Of a stretch of 64,000 nucleotides of DNA, positions 46,103 to 58,700 are shown piece after piece (positions within the stretch are counted from its first letter, which is position 1; each line of letters starts with the position of its first letter). Source of the stretch: Bacteroidetes bacterium GWF2_33_38 (lineage in GTDB: Bacteria > Bacteroidota > Bacteroidia > Bacteroidales > GWF2-33-38). The DNA is taken from positions 62,001 to 126,000 of the forward strand of contig MEOF01000006.1 in assembly GCA_001769505.1 (NCBI GenBank), written 5' to 3'. A model generated the notes under the pieces. The model did no database searches and was not told the DNA's origin. It worked only from the letters and a program-made list of their open reading frames with translations. Made by a program: the position numbers and the translations under genes.

Positions 46103-47440
46103 ATGAAAAGATTTATTGATACTATAAAAAATATTTACAAAATTGAGGAATTAAGATCTAGAATCTTAACAACACTCGGTATATTGTTGATTTATAGATT
46201 AGGTTCTTTTATCGTAATACCTGGTATTGATCCAACTCAATTAGAAGGTCTTCAAAGACAAACTTCTGATGGATTGATGGGAATGTTGAATATGTTTTCG
46301 GGCGGTGCATTTGCTAATGCTTCTATTTTTGCATTAGGTATCATGCCTTATATTTCTGCATCAATCGTGATTCAACTTTTGGGTATAGCAATCCCATATT
46401 TTCAACGTTTACAACGTGAAGGGGAGAGCGGACGAAGAAAAATTAATCAAATTACAAGGTACTTGACAGTTATAATTACTGGTTTTCAGGCTCCGAGTTA
46501 TTTAGCTAATTTAACTGCTCAATTGCCAGAATCAGCGTTCTTATTAACAGGAACTTTCTTTTGGATTTCGTCAATTGTAATGTTGGTGGCTGGTACTATC
46601 TTCGTAATGTGGCTGGGTGAAAAAATTACTGACAGAGGAATTGGGAATGGTATTTCTTTAATAATCATGATTGGTATCATAGCAAGATTCCCATTCGCAA
46701 TCGTTGCTGAATTTGTGTCTCGATTAGACGAAGGAGGAGGACTGGTTATGTTCCTTGTTGAAATAGTTGGACTGCTTGTTATCATTGCTTTTGCCATAAT
46801 GCTTGTGCAAGGAACACGAAGAATACCGGTTCAATATGCAAAAAGAATTGTTGGAAACAAACAATACGGTGGAGTTAGACAATATATTCCACTTAAAATC
46901 AATGCCTCTGGGGTAATGCCAATCATTTTTGCACAAGCAATCATGTTCGTTCCTTTATCTTTAGCAGGTTTTGCAAGTTCAGATGCTATGACTGGTTTCG
47001 CTGCTGCATTTTCTGATTATACAGGATTTTGGTACAACTTTACATTCGCTTTACTGATTGTTATTTTTACATATTTTTATACGGCTATTACAGTTAATCC
47101 TGTTCAAATGGCAGATGATATGAAAAAGAATGGCGGTTTTATTCCAGGCGTTAAACCTGGAAAGAAAACAGTTGAGTTTTTAGACTCTGTTATGTCAAGA
47201 ATAACATTTCCAGGATCATTGTTTTTAGCATTTGTTGCAATTATGCCTGCATTTGCAATGATAGTTGGAGTAAATAATCAATTTGCACAGTTTTTTGGAG
47301 GAACTTCGCTTTTAATTTTAGTTGGAGTTGTTTTGGATACTTTGCAACAGATAGAAAGCCATTTATTAATGCGTCATTATGATGGATTAATGAAGAGTGG
47401 TAGAATCAAAGGTAGATCTGGGAATACTGCATCTATTTAA
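46103..47440 (+). CDS. secY: Protein translocase subunit SecY
   Basis: 445 residues with ten hydrophobic segments. TM1/plug part: RLGSFIVIPGIDPTQLEGLQ, then GGAFANASIFALGIMPYISA; loop Q.YGGVRQYIPLKINASGVMP; the cytoplasmic loop NPVQMADDMKKNGGFIPGVK; end HYDGLMKSGRIKGR. The start is taken as ATG 46103; a TTG just before it is in frame. SecY forms the channel with SecE and SecG, not in this window. Confidence 0.97.
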   Translation: MKRFIDTIKNIYKIEELRSRILTTLGILLIYRLGSFIVIPGIDPTQLEGLQRQTSDGLMGMLNMFSGGAFANASIFALGIMPYISASIVIQLLGIAIPYFQRLQREGESGRRKINQITRYLTVIITGFQAPSYLANLTAQLPESAFLLTGTFFWISSIVMLVAGTIFVMWLGEKITDRGIGNGISLIIMIGIIARFPFAIVAEFVSRLDEGGGLVMFLVEIVGLLVIIAFAIMLVQGTRRIPVQYAKRIVGNKQYGGVRQYIPLKINASGVMPIIFAQAIMFVPLSLAGFASSDAMTGFAAAFSDYTGFWYNFTFALLIVIFTYFYTAITVNPVQMADDMKKNGGFIPGVKPGKKTVEFLDSVMSRITFPGSLFLAFVAIMPAFAMIVGVNNQFAQFFGGTSLLILVGVVLDTLQQIESHLLMRHYDGLMKSGRIKGRSGNTASI

Positions 47441-47456
47441 GAAAAAACGTTCTTTG

Positions 47457-48230
47457 ATGATCTTTTACAAAACAGATGAGGAGATTGAATTACTCAGAGA
47501 GAGTAGTCTGTTGGTATCGAAAACTTTAGCACAGTTAGCTAAAGAAATTAAGCCGGGAGTTAAGACAATTACTCTCGATAAGATTGCTGAAACTTTTATT
47601 CGTGACCATAAAGCTATTCCGGGATTTCTAAATTATAGAGGATATCCTAATACTTTATGTATCTCGGTAAATAGTCAGGTAGTGCACGGAATACCATCAG
47701 AATATGAGTTGAGAGAGGGAGATATTATTTCGATTGACTGTGGAACTATTTTGAATGATTTTTATGGAGACTCAGCTTATACATTTGCCGTAGGCGAAAT
47801 TAGTGAAGAAAAGAAAAGACTTCTGAAAATAACAAAAGAAAGTTTATACAAAGGTCTTGAAAATGCTGTAGTTGGCAATAGAGTTGGAGATATCAGTAGT
47901 TCTATTCAGTTACACGCTGAAACAGCCGGATATTCTGTTGTAAGAGAACTTGTTGGTCATGGTATTGGTAAGAGTTTACACGAGAAGCCTGAAGTTCCAA
48001 ATTTTGGAAAAAAAGGTTCTGGTATAAAGCTTCAACATGGAATGGTTATCTGTATCGAACCAATGATAAATATGGGGCGAAAGGAGATAATAGAAAGTGG
48101 TGATGGTTGGACAATTAGTACGAGAGATGGTAAACCTTCTGCACATTACGAGCATCAGGTAGCTATAAAGAAGGATAAAGTTGATATTTTATCAAGTTTT
48201 GAAATCATTGAAAAGGAATTAAATAAATAA
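47457..48230 (+). CDS. map: Methionine aminopeptidase, type I
   Basis: 257 residues from ATG 47457. The frame is open 20 codons further into the end of secY, but [19 protein letters not shown] is the family start. Metal ligands: [19 protein letters not shown] (two Asp), [20 protein letters not shown] (His), CIEPMI (Glu) and the last Glu in [10 protein letters not shown]. Removes the initiator methionine. Lies after secY as in many bacteria. Confidence 0.97.
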   Translation: MIFYKTDEEIELLRESSLLVSKTLAQLAKEIKPGVKTITLDKIAETFIRDHKAIPGFLNYRGYPNTLCISVNSQVVHGIPSEYELREGDIISIDCGTILNDFYGDSAYTFAVGEISEEKKRLLKITKESLYKGLENAVVGNRVGDISSSIQLHAETAGYSVVRELVGHGIGKSLHEKPEVPNFGKKGSGIKLQHGMVICIEPMINMGRKEIIESGDGWTISTRDGKPSAHYEHQVAIKKDKVDILSSFEIIEKELNK

Positions 48231-48243
48231 ATTTATAGTATCT

Positions 48244-48462
48244 ATGGCTAAACAGCCTTCTATAGAACAAGATGGAACGATAATAGAAGCATTGTCAAAC
48301 GCAATGTTCAGAGTTGAACTTGAAAATGGACACGTAATAACGGCTCATATTTCAGGAAAGATGAGAATGCATTATATTAAAATTTTACCGGGAGATAAAG
48401 TTAGAGTTGAAATGTCTCCATATGATTTAACAAAAGGAAGAATAACATTTAGATATAAATAA
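48244..48462 (+). CDS. infA: Translation initiation factor IF-1
   Basis: 72 residues of OB fold: [20 protein letters not shown], then [20 protein letters not shown] and [17 protein letters not shown]-type end (here [14 protein letters not shown]). It closes the A site during initiation. 13 bases after map. Confidence 0.98.
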   Translation: MAKQPSIEQDGTIIEALSNAMFRVELENGHVITAHISGKMRMHYIKILPGDKVRVEMSPYDLTKGRITFRYK

Positions 48463-48479
48463 TTTAATAGTGATATAAA

Positions 48480-48596
48480 ATGAAAGTCAGGGCATCAGTA
48501 AAGAAGCGTTCAGCTGATTGTAAAATTGTACGAAGAAATGGTAAATTGTACGTTATTAATAAAAAAAATCCTAAGTTTAAACAACGTCAAGGATAA
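48480..48596 (+). CDS. rpmJ: 50S ribosomal protein L36, zinc-independent type
   Basis: A 38-residue gene: [20 protein letters not shown], then [18 protein letters not shown]. The start and end are the L36 consensus. Only one Cys remains (Cys14) of the usual CxxC...C...H zinc set, so this is the zinc-free type. It lies between infA and rpsM as in most bacteria. Confidence 0.97.
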   Translation: MKVRASVKKRSADCKIVRRNGKLYVINKKNPKFKQRQG

Positions 48597-48632
48597 TTAA
48601 TTAACTTTGTAATTTTTTAATAAGAATTTAAT

Positions 48633-49010
48633 ATGGCTAGAATAGCAGGGGTAGACATACCGAACAACAAAAGAGGTGAAATATCTCTTACTTACATTTA
48701 CGGAATAGGAAAGAGTACTGCTCAACGTATATTGAGCACAGCAGGAGTTGATAGAGATATTAAAGTACAAGATTGGACTGATGATCAATTAGCAAGCATA
48801 AGAAGTGCAATTTCTACAACATGTAAAATAGAAGGAGAATTAAGATCAGAAGTACAATTAAATATAAAACGCTTACTTGATATTGGATGTTATCGAGGAA
48901 TTCGACACCGTTTGGGTTTACCTGTAAGAGGACAAAGAACTAAGTGTAACGCTAGAACCAAAAGAGGTAAGAAACGTACTATTGCAAATAAAAAGAAAGC
49001 GACTAAATAA
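48633..49010 (+). CDS. rpsM: 30S ribosomal protein S13
   Basis: 125 residues: [20 protein letters not shown] at the start, [20 protein letters not shown] near the end. Forms bridges between the 30S head and the 50S subunit. First of the alpha-operon genes. Confidence 0.98.
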   Translation: MARIAGVDIPNNKRGEISLTYIYGIGKSTAQRILSTAGVDRDIKVQDWTDDQLASIRSAISTTCKIEGELRSEVQLNIKRLLDIGCYRGIRHRLGLPVRGQRTKCNARTKRGKKRTIANKKKATK

Positions 49011-49020
49011 TTAAGATTTT

Positions 49021-49410
49021 ATGGCAAAGAAGTCAAAAGTAATTAGAAAAAAAGTAGTTAAGATTGAAGCGTTAGGACAGGCTCATATTCATGCGTCTTT
49101 CAATAATGTTATCGTTTCTTTAACAAATAACGAAGGTCAAGTAATAAGTTGGTCATCTGCTGGAAAAAACGGATTTCGGGGTTCTAAAAAGAATACTCCA
49201 TATGCAGCACAAACTGCAGCAGAAGATTGCGGAAAAACAGCTTATGACTTAGGTTTAAGAAAAGTTAAGGTTTATGTTAAAGGGCCTGGTGCTGGTCGCG
49301 AATCGGCAATTAGAGCTATTAGCGGTTGTGGAATTGAAGTGTTGGAAATAGTTGATGTTACCCCAATGCCTCATAATGGATGCAGACCTCCAAAAAGAAG
49401 AAGAGTTTAA
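49021..49410 (+). CDS. rpsK: 30S ribosomal protein S11
   Basis: 129 residues with [20 protein letters not shown], then [20 protein letters not shown] and the end [16 protein letters not shown]. Platform protein of the 30S subunit, near the mRNA exit. Confidence 0.98.
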   Translation: MAKKSKVIRKKVVKIEALGQAHIHASFNNVIVSLTNNEGQVISWSSAGKNGFRGSKKNTPYAAQTAAEDCGKTAYDLGLRKVKVYVKGPGAGRESAIRAISGCGIEVLEIVDVTPMPHNGCRPPKRRRV

Positions 49411-49457
49411 AAAACTGTTATAGTTAAGAAGTTAATAATAAATTAATAGATCAATAG

Positions 49458-50066
49458 ATGGCAAGATACATTGGACCAAAATCAAGGATTGCAAGAAAAT
49501 TTGGTGAGCCGATATTCGGACCGGATAAGGTTTTAGAAAAGAAAAATTATCCTCCAGGACAACACGGCACTTCAAGAAGAAGGAAAAAATTATCTGTATA
49601 TGGAGTTCAGCTTAAAGAAAAACAAAAAGCTAAATACATATATGGTGTATTAGAAAAACAATTTTCTAACTTATTTGAGAAAGCTGTTAGCAAAAAAGGT
49701 ATTACAGGTGAAGTATTATTACAACTTTTAGAGTCAAGGTTAGACAATGTTGTATTTCGTTTAGGAATTTCTCCTTCTCGTAATGGTGCAAGACAATTAG
49801 TTTCGCATAGGCACATCATAGTTAACGGAAGTGTTGTTAATATACCATCTTACCAAGTTAAAGCTGGTGACGTTGTAGGTGTTAGAGAAAAATCAAAATC
49901 GTTAGAAGTAATTACAAATTCGATATCGTATAGTAATTCATCTCGATTCCCTTGGTTACAATGGGATTCAGAAACAGTTGCTGGTAAATTTGTAAAACAT
50001 CCAGAAAGAGACGAAATACCAGAAAACATCACAGAACAATTAATCGTAGAATTATATTCTAAATAA
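49458..50066 (+). CDS. rpsD: 30S ribosomal protein S4, zinc-independent type
   Basis: 202 residues, beginning [20 protein letters not shown], with [20 protein letters not shown] and the S4 RNA-binding domain [20 protein letters not shown]. The N-terminal Cys cluster found in zinc-type S4 is absent. Confidence 0.98.
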   Translation: MARYIGPKSRIARKFGEPIFGPDKVLEKKNYPPGQHGTSRRRKKLSVYGVQLKEKQKAKYIYGVLEKQFSNLFEKAVSKKGITGEVLLQLLESRLDNVVFRLGISPSRNGARQLVSHRHIIVNGSVVNIPSYQVKAGDVVGVREKSKSLEVITNSISYSNSSRFPWLQWDSETVAGKFVKHPERDEIPENITEQLIVELYSK

Positions 50067-50091
50067 ATTAGATAAAGCACATTATATAATT

Positions 50092-51084
50092 ATGGCAATA
50101 CTAGCGTTTCAAAAACCGGATAAAGTTATAATGGTTGAAGCCGACGAAAAGTACGGTAAGTTTGAATTTCGTCCTCTTGAACCAGGTTATGGTATCACTG
50201 TAGGAAATGCTTTAAGACGAATATTATTATCATCACTTGATGGTTATGCTATTACTTCAATTAAAATAGAAGGCGTTGATCACGAATTTTCAACAATCAA
50301 AGGAATTATTGAAGATGTTACCCAAATAATATTAAATCTTAAAAAAGTTCGCTTTAAAAAACAAATTGACGAGGTGGATAATGAAAAAGTTTCTGTAGTA
50401 ATTTCTGGTCAAGAAGTTTTTAGAGCAGGTGATATTGGAAGATTTTTAACTGGTTTTAAAGTATTAAATCCTGATCAAATTATTTGTAATATGTCAACTG
50501 GAGTAAAATTCCAAATGGACATTGCAATTAATAAAGGAAGAGGATACTTGACAGCAGAAGAAAATAAATCTCCAAATGTTGAATTTGGAACTATACCCAT
50601 CAGTTCAATTTTTACTCCGATAGTGAATGTAAAATATGCAATCGAAAACGTAAGGGTTGAACAAAAAACTGACTATGAAAAGTTAGTCATGGAAATTCAA
50701 ACAGATGGTTCGATACATCCCAAAGAAGCTCTTAAAGAAGCTGCAAAAATATTGATTTATCATTTCATGTTGTTCTCAGATGAAAAAATTACGTTAGATT
50801 CTGACGAAAAATATGCAAACGAAGAATTTGACGAAGAAGTACTTCACATGAGACAACTTCTTAAAACTAAATTAGTTGATTTAGATTTGTCAGTAAGGGC
50901 ATTAAATTGCTTAAAAGCGGCTGAGGTTGAAACATTGGGAGATCTTGTAGTATTCAATAAAAATGATCTGTTAAAATTCCGAAACTTCGGTAAAAAATCG
51001 TTAACCGAATTAGAAGATTTGTTGACCAATATGAGTCTTAACTTTGGAATGGATATCAGTAAGTATAAATTAGACAAGGAATAA
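50092..51084 (+). CDS. rpoA: DNA-directed RNA polymerase subunit alpha
   Basis: 330 residues. N-terminal dimer domain: [20 protein letters not shown], then [20 protein letters not shown]; linker about 235-245; C-terminal domain with [20 protein letters not shown] and [17 protein letters not shown], the part that binds UP elements and activators. It is at the usual place between rpsD and rplQ. Confidence 0.98.
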   Translation: MAILAFQKPDKVIMVEADEKYGKFEFRPLEPGYGITVGNALRRILLSSLDGYAITSIKIEGVDHEFSTIKGIIEDVTQIILNLKKVRFKKQIDEVDNEKVSVVISGQEVFRAGDIGRFLTGFKVLNPDQIICNMSTGVKFQMDIAINKGRGYLTAEENKSPNVEFGTIPISSIFTPIVNVKYAIENVRVEQKTDYEKLVMEIQTDGSIHPKEALKEAAKILIYHFMLFSDEKITLDSDEKYANEEFDEEVLHMRQLLKTKLVDLDLSVRALNCLKAAEVETLGDLVVFNKNDLLKFRNFGKKSLTELEDLLTNMSLNFGMDISKYKLDKE

Positions 51085-51089
51085 TAGAA

Positions 51090-51563
51090 ATGAGACACGG
51101 TAAGAAATTAAATCATTTGAGCAGAACAAGCTCGCATAGAAAAGCTATGTTAGCTAATATGGCAGTTTCATTGATTACACACAAAAAAATCAGTACAACT
51201 GTTGCAAAAGCAAAAGCACTAAGAACATACATAGAGCCGCTGATTACTAAATCTAAAGACGATTCAACACATTCTAGAAGACTTGTGTTCAGTCATCTTC
51301 AAGATAAAGAAGCTGTTACAGAATTATTTAGAGATATTGCGTCGAAAGTAGCTAGCAGACCAGGTGGATACACTAGAATTTTAAAAACGGGTTTAAGATT
51401 AGGAGATAATGCGGATATGTGTATTATCGAACTTGTCGATTATAACGAAAATATGTTGGCAGCTAAAGAACCTAAAAAAGCAGTAAAAGTCAAAACACGT
51501 AGAGCTTCAAAGAAGAAAGTTGATACTACTGTTGCTTCAAAAGAAAGCGATTCGAAAGAATAA
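51090..51563 (+). CDS. rplQ: 50S ribosomal protein L17 with long Lys-rich tail
   Basis: 157 residues. The L17 core (1-120) begins [20 protein letters not shown], with [20 protein letters not shown]. It ends in a charged tail of about 30 residues ([20 protein letters not shown] and onward) that is longer than in E. coli and probably disordered. Last gene of the cluster, followed by a strong terminator. Confidence 0.97.
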   Translation: MRHGKKLNHLSRTSSHRKAMLANMAVSLITHKKISTTVAKAKALRTYIEPLITKSKDDSTHSRRLVFSHLQDKEAVTELFRDIASKVASRPGGYTRILKTGLRLGDNADMCIIELVDYNENMLAAKEPKKAVKVKTRRASKKKVDTTVASKESDSKE

Positions 51564-51588
51564 GTCAATCTTTAATAAAAAAAATATT

Positions 51589-51621
51589 AAGGGATAAAGT
51601 AAAGCTTTATCCCTTTTTTTA
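51589..51621 (+). terminator. Terminator of the ribosomal protein operon
   Basis: AAGGGATAAAG (51589-51599) pairs with CTTTATCCCTT (51605-51615), followed by a T-run. It ends the long transcript that begins with rpsL. Confidence 0.92.
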
Positions 51622-51667
51622 TTTCAAACAAAAAAATATTTTTAACTTTATGAAAATTTATTACTAA

Positions 51668-52960
<1,293 letters not shown>

Positions 52961-52982
52961 TGTTTAATCGAATATTTCATTA

Positions 52983-53014
52983 AGGGCTATCATTTTTGGT
53001 AGCCTTTTTTTCTT
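52983..53014 (+). terminator. Terminator after eno
   Basis: GGCTATCA (52985-52992) pairs with TGGTAGCC (52997-53004), with one wobble pair, followed by a long T-run. Confidence 0.85.
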
Positions 53015-53021
53015 TTTTTAT

Positions 53022-53744
53022 ATGAATTTTAAGACATTACTCATATCACAAGTTCTTTTTATTCTAATAATTTCTGGCTGTGCTGTTTATTATCCACAAG
53101 TTACACCGCCAAACCTGATAAATAAAAAGGGAGATTTGAACGTACAAGGAGGAGGAACATTATATAGTCCATATATGTATCCCGATGGTGTTTATGGAAG
53201 TGCGAGTTATGGTATTAATAGTTTTATTTCGAGTCAGGTTTATTCAAGTTATAAGATTTTTTCAGGAGCAAATTTTGAAGGTAATATCAGTCTGTATAAA
53301 AATATAACACCCAAAATTTTTGTTAGTGGTACAGTGGGTTATTCTTATGGATTCAATAAAGTCGAAATGTGGAATATGAAATATGGAGACTATACATGGA
53401 AAGGAAATTACAATCTTCAATTTGGAAAAATTATTTTTTCAAAAACATCTAAATTATTTGAATGGGGAACTCAATTGAAAATTGGTGTTTTATCTCCAGA
53501 TTATACCAAAAAATATAATGGAGAGAATGATGAAATAATCGTAAAAAATGTAAATCAAAATGGCATATCTTACGAGCCAGGTTTTTTCGTGAAATATAAT
53601 TCATCTAGCCGAATGGAGTATTATGTTCAATTATCAGCTTGTTATATTGAACCAATAAATAAACCAGATTATTATACCTTACCTTATTGGTATTTTGGGA
53701 ATGTGGGTTTTGGTGTGAGCTATAAACTAAATAAGTCCGAATAA
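53022..53744 (+). CDS. Outer-membrane-type lipoprotein, beta-rich
   Basis: 240 residues. The signal ends at Cys20 (LILIISGCAV), a lipobox. The mature protein alternates short aromatic beta strands (LYKNITPKIFVSGTVGYSYG, SSRMEYYVQLSACYIEPIN), ending VGFGVSYKL with an aromatic pattern like outer-membrane barrel strands. Size is small for a full barrel (about 12-14 strands). I do not recognise a family; its role is unknown. It starts only 8 bases after the eno terminator. Confidence 0.65.
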   Translation: MNFKTLLISQVLFILIISGCAVYYPQVTPPNLINKKGDLNVQGGGTLYSPYMYPDGVYGSASYGINSFISSQVYSSYKIFSGANFEGNISLYKNITPKIFVSGTVGYSYGFNKVEMWNMKYGDYTWKGNYNLQFGKIIFSKTSKLFEWGTQLKIGVLSPDYTKKYNGENDEIIVKNVNQNGISYEPGFFVKYNSSSRMEYYVQLSACYIEPINKPDYYTLPYWYFGNVGFGVSYKLNKSE

Positions 53745-53777
53745 TAATTTCAAATTTTATAAAATCTAAGTTTAAAA

Positions 53778-55625
53778 ATGGCATACAATTCACTTCAAGA
53801 ATATATAAATAAATTAGATTTAAAAGGTGAACTTTTACGAATTAAAGAGTTTGTTAATCCCGAATTACAAATTACTGAAATTACCGATAGAATTTCAAAG
53901 CAAAAGGGTGGAGGAAAAGCTCTTTTGTTTGAAAATACAGGAACAAAATTTCCTTTGCTTATTAATTCTCTTGGCTCCGAGAAGAGAATGGCTATGGCAC
54001 TTGGAGTTGAAAAGTTGGAGGAAATTCCTGCAGAAATTGAACAAATCGTTTCTTCATTTTCGAGTGCAGGAGATAGTTTTTTCGACAAATTGAAAGTTTT
54101 ATCTAAACTTAAAACATTTTCAAGTTGGTTTCCTAAATTAAAAAATGGAAAAGGTGTTTGCCAAGAAGTAATTATTAAAAATCCAGATTTAACAATTTTG
54201 CCGATATTGAAATGCTGGCCATTTGATGGAGGTCGATTTATAACTTTACCATTAGTACATACTAAAGATCCAAAAACGGGTAATCGTAATTGTGGAATGT
54301 ATCGAATGCAAATTTTTGATAAGCAAACAACAGGAATGCATTGGCACATGCACAAAACAGGCGAACGTCATTATCAAGAATATAAAAATGCAGGCATAAA
54401 ACAGATGCCGGTTGCAGTTGCTTTAGGTGGCGATCCTATTTATACCTTTTGTGCTACGGCTCCCTTGCCCGATAATGTTGATGAATATTTATTTGCAGGC
54501 TTTTTACGCAAAAAGAAAGTCGAGCTTGTAAAATGTATTACTCAAGACATTGAGATTCCTTCCGATGTTGATATAGTAATCGAAGGTTTTGTTGATACCG
54601 AAGAACCTAAATTTATTGAAGGTCCTTTTGGCGATCACACTGGATTTTACTCACTTGAAGATTATTATCCCAAATTTCATGTAACTTGTATTACTCATCG
54701 GAGGAATGCTGTGTATCCAGCAACGATTGTCGGGATTCCTCCTCAAGAAGATGCATATATAGCCGAAGCTACCGAAAAAATATTTTTACCTCCAATTAAA
54801 ATATCTCTTGCACCCGAAGTTATTGATATGCATTTGCCTGTTGCTGGAGTTGCTCATAATATTTGTGTCTTGAAAATTCATAAATCTTACCCAGGACAAG
54901 CCATAAAAGTTGCAAACTCGATGTGGGGGGCAGGGCAAATGATGTTCAATAAAATTATGATTATTGTCGATAAAGAGATCGATATATTTAATTACGATAA
55001 ACTTGCTCAAATTATTGCTGAAAAAGTTGATGTTTCTAAAGATATTTATTTTGGCAACGGACCTTTAGACGTTCTCGACCATTCTTCAACCGAGTTTGCA
55101 TTTGGAAGTAAGATTTGTATTGATGCAACAAATATAACGTCAAATATTAAACACGAAAATTCAAAATTTGATGCGAAACATTATCTAGAAATAGTAGCAT
55201 TTAATTCCCTTGATTTGTACACAACGCTAATGATTTCGTTGAAAGAAAATATCGATAAGAAAAGTTTCATCAACAAATTGAAATTAGACAAAAATATTAG
55301 TCAATATAAGTTTATCGCACTTGTTAACGAAGGTGTTGATATTAATGATTTTTTTACTGTAATTTGGCAAGTTTCTGGAAATATTGACCCCAAAAGAGAT
55401 ATTTATCAATTAACTAACTCGTTAATTGTTGATGGAACAATCAAGGTTAATGATGATAATTTTTTTAGAGAATGGCCTAATGTTGTGACATCGGACGAAA
55501 AAACGATTAAAGAGATTGATGGCATGTGGGAATTGTTGCATATAGGCTCATTTATTGAATCTCCGTCCTTAAAATATAAACCACTTGTTAAAAATATTGG
55601 AGTCAAAGTCAATAAAACGAAATAA
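53778..55625 (+). CDS. UbiD-family decarboxylase
   Basis: 615 residues of the UbiD/MenD-like carboxylyase family. Features: LQEYINKLDLKGELLRIKEF at the start, then KCWPFDGGRFITLPLVHTKD and the core block FIEGPFGDHTGFYSLEDYYP, VTCITHRRNAVYPATIVGIP (HRR..-.YPATIVG) and VLKIHKSYPGQAIKVANSMW. These enzymes need prenylated FMN made by UbiX and decarboxylate 3-octaprenyl-4-hydroxybenzoate or aromatic acids, or act in menaquinone synthesis by the futalosine pathway (MqnL-like). The substrate cannot be chosen here; no ubiX or other menaquinone gene is in the window. Confidence 0.88.
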   Translation: MAYNSLQEYINKLDLKGELLRIKEFVNPELQITEITDRISKQKGGGKALLFENTGTKFPLLINSLGSEKRMAMALGVEKLEEIPAEIEQIVSSFSSAGDSFFDKLKVLSKLKTFSSWFPKLKNGKGVCQEVIIKNPDLTILPILKCWPFDGGRFITLPLVHTKDPKTGNRNCGMYRMQIFDKQTTGMHWHMHKTGERHYQEYKNAGIKQMPVAVALGGDPIYTFCATAPLPDNVDEYLFAGFLRKKKVELVKCITQDIEIPSDVDIVIEGFVDTEEPKFIEGPFGDHTGFYSLEDYYPKFHVTCITHRRNAVYPATIVGIPPQEDAYIAEATEKIFLPPIKISLAPEVIDMHLPVAGVAHNICVLKIHKSYPGQAIKVANSMWGAGQMMFNKIMIIVDKEIDIFNYDKLAQIIAEKVDVSKDIYFGNGPLDVLDHSSTEFAFGSKICIDATNITSNIKHENSKFDAKHYLEIVAFNSLDLYTTLMISLKENIDKKSFINKLKLDKNISQYKFIALVNEGVDINDFFTVIWQVSGNIDPKRDIYQLTNSLIVDGTIKVNDDNFFREWPNVVTSDEKTIKEIDGMWELLHIGSFIESPSLKYKPLVKNIGVKVNKTK

Positions 55626-55702
55626 TTGTTTTATTATTTTTAATGTAAAATCGATAGTCGATTATTCGTTTTTTTACGATTTAGTGTTAAATTAGCGAAA
55701 TA

Positions 55703-58700
55703 ATGACAGTGAAAATACATACATTATCTTTCCTTTTATTTTGCGTGTTGAGTTTCAACTCGATTTTTCTTTATTCCCAAAAACCAAGTATTACGTTCGA
55801 GCGTTTGGGAATCGATCAAGGATTGTCGCAAAGTTCTGCCAATTGTATTTTAGAAGATGAAAATAACTTTCTATGGATTGGAACGCAAGAAGGTTTAAAT
55901 AAATATTACGGACAAAATTTTTGTTTTGAAATATTTAAGCACGACTTAGTTGACACGAATTCAATTTCGGATATTTGGGTTTACGATATTGCTCAAGACA
56001 AAAATGGGAATATTTGGATTGCAACTAGATATGGACTCAACATGCTAAATCCCAAAACGAGAAAAATCAAACGATATTTTCAAGATATAAATGAAATATC
56101 TTCATTATATAATAATGAAGTTTTCAGCGTATTTGTAGATAGCAAAGGTGGGGTCTGGGTAAAAACAAACGATGTTCTTAGTTTGCTTGATACTACAAGT
56201 GGGAAATTTACTCATTACGAACATTATGTAAATTATTTTAATACACGTTCACAAACTCGATTTCCGATTATTGAAGATAAAAATGGCTTGATTTGGTATG
56301 GCACTGTTGATGGATTAAATAGTTTTGATAGAAATTTTGAACAATCGAAACGATATAAATTTGATTCAGCTAATCCTTTTAGTTTGAGTAATAATTTTGT
56401 AACTGCAATTTTTGAAGACAGTAAGGGTACATTATGGGTTGGAACTCAAGATGGATTGAATAAATTTAACAAAAAGAAAAAAACATTTGAACGATATTAT
56501 AATATTCCTGGAAATGAAAATAGCCTTGTTAATAATTCTGTTAAAGCTATTGTCGAAGATAACAATGGGATGATTTGGGTTGGTACAGACGGAGGACTTA
56601 GCATTTTAGATTTGGGAAATAATAAATTTTACAATTATCGAAATCAAGCCAATAATCCAACAGGATTAAGCAATAATGAAATTTTATCATTTTATAAAGG
56701 TAGTTCCGATATTATTTGGATTGGAACTAATGGTGGGGGAATAAATAAAGTTGATTTAAAGAGAAAAAAGTTTGAAATTTATAGAAGAGAAGCTGGAGAA
56801 AATACCTTAAATTTTTCAAGTAATGTAATTGCTTCATTTTTTATTGATAGAGATTCTTTACTTTGGGTTGGTACATATGGAGAAGGATTAAATATTTATA
56901 ATCGAAAAACAGGACATATTGATATTTATTCAAAAAGTACAAATCCTGCAATTGTAGATGATTACGTTCATGCCATTGGCGAAGATAGTGACGGAAAAAT
57001 TTGGATTGGAACACGAAATGGGATAAATATTTACGATCAAGAAAAAAAGACATTTTCATTAATTCAGGACTATATTCCAACCACAGCAAAGCATCTCAAT
57101 TTAAATAGCAATCGTATTTATTACTTTTTGGAAGATCGTAATAAAAACATGTGGATTGCAAGTGAACGAGGATTAATTAAAATTAATGTCAAGACAGAGG
57201 ATATCAAAATTTACAGGAAAAACTTTAGAGATTCTCTCAGTCTGTGTGATGATAGGGTGTATTCCATAATTGAAGATAACGAAGGGTTCTTGTGGATTGG
57301 AACTACAAATGGCTTAAACAAATACGACCCGAAAAAGGATGTGTTTTATCAGTATAAAAGTAAACTAAACTCAGTAAATACAATCAGCCATAATACTATT
57401 TATTCTGTTTTTGAAGATTCTGAAGGGATTATTTGGATTGGAACAGCAGGGAGTGGATTAAATAAATACGACAAAAAATCAGATACTTTTGTCTATTATA
57501 CTGAGAAAAATGGACTTCCAAATGGAACTATTTATGAAATTGAAGAGGACAATAATGGGGATTTGTGGTTTAGTACTGGAAGAGGGCTAGCTAAACTCGA
57601 TAAAAAAACAAACACCATTTCTTCGTTCACAAATGATGACGGACTTCAAGGGCTTGAGTTTAATAATGGAGCAAACTTCAAAAGCAAAGATGGGGAACTT
57701 TTTTTTGGTGGAACAAATGGCTTCAATTCTTTTTATCCTGAACTCATTAAATACAATGAAAATAAACCAAAGACAGTTTTTACATATTTTGAAAAAACTA
57801 GTACTGATGGTGGACTTAGCAGAATGTATTTAGATGATATTAAAGAAATTCATTTGTCTTACAAAGACCATACATTTAAAATATTTTTTGCAGCTCTTGA
57901 ATATACAAAACCTGAGAAAAATAGCTATATGTATATGATGGAAAATTTAAAAGACGAGTGGATTAGTTTAGGAACTCAATCTTTTAAAACCTTTTCGAAT
58001 ATTCCTCCAGGAGAATATATTTTTCATCTTAAATCGTCGAATAACGATTTAGTATGGAACGAAGAACCGATTTCCATTAAAATTATTATTGAACCTCCTT
58101 TTTGGCAAACAAAGTGGGCTTATGTTCTTATTATATTAATTGTTGTCGGAAGTATTTATTATTTTATTGAAGTTAGAACTCGTAAATTAAAAGCAGCAAA
58201 TCATATCCTCAGAGAAAAGCAGTCGGCAGCTCTTGAGATTGCCCGACAAAAAGAAGAATTAACAGTTAAAAATAAGAATATTACCGATAGTATTAACTAT
58301 GCAAAACGAATTCAAGAAGCTATGATGCCGTCGGAGTATTTATTTAATAAATTGCTTCCAGAATCATTTATTTTGTATAAACCCAAAGATATTGTAAGTG
58401 GCGATTTTTATTGGATAACTGAGAAAAATAATAAAATATTTGTTGCTGCGGTTGATTGTACTGGTCATGGCGTTCCTGGTGCTTTTATGTCGATAATAGG
58501 GTTTGATTTACTCAGAAACATTACTAAAGAACAAGGAGTTGAAGAGCCAGCACAAATTTTAAATTTATTGAACGAAGGCGTTACCGAAACTTTTGTAAAA
58601 AATGCTGATAACCAGCAGGTAAAAGATGGAATGGACATTGCACTTTGTGTTTACGATAAAGAAAATAGCGTTGTCGAATTTGCAGGAGCATTAAATCCAT

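Noticed and set aside
47397-47456. N-terminal extension of methionine aminopeptidase
   Set aside because: It overlaps secY and is not part of the family; ATG 47457 fits.
55860-57730. Recurring TGGATTGGAAC-like motif as a DNA repeat array
   Set aside because: It is caused by the W[IV]GT blade motif of the propeller protein, all in frame and with variable spacing.
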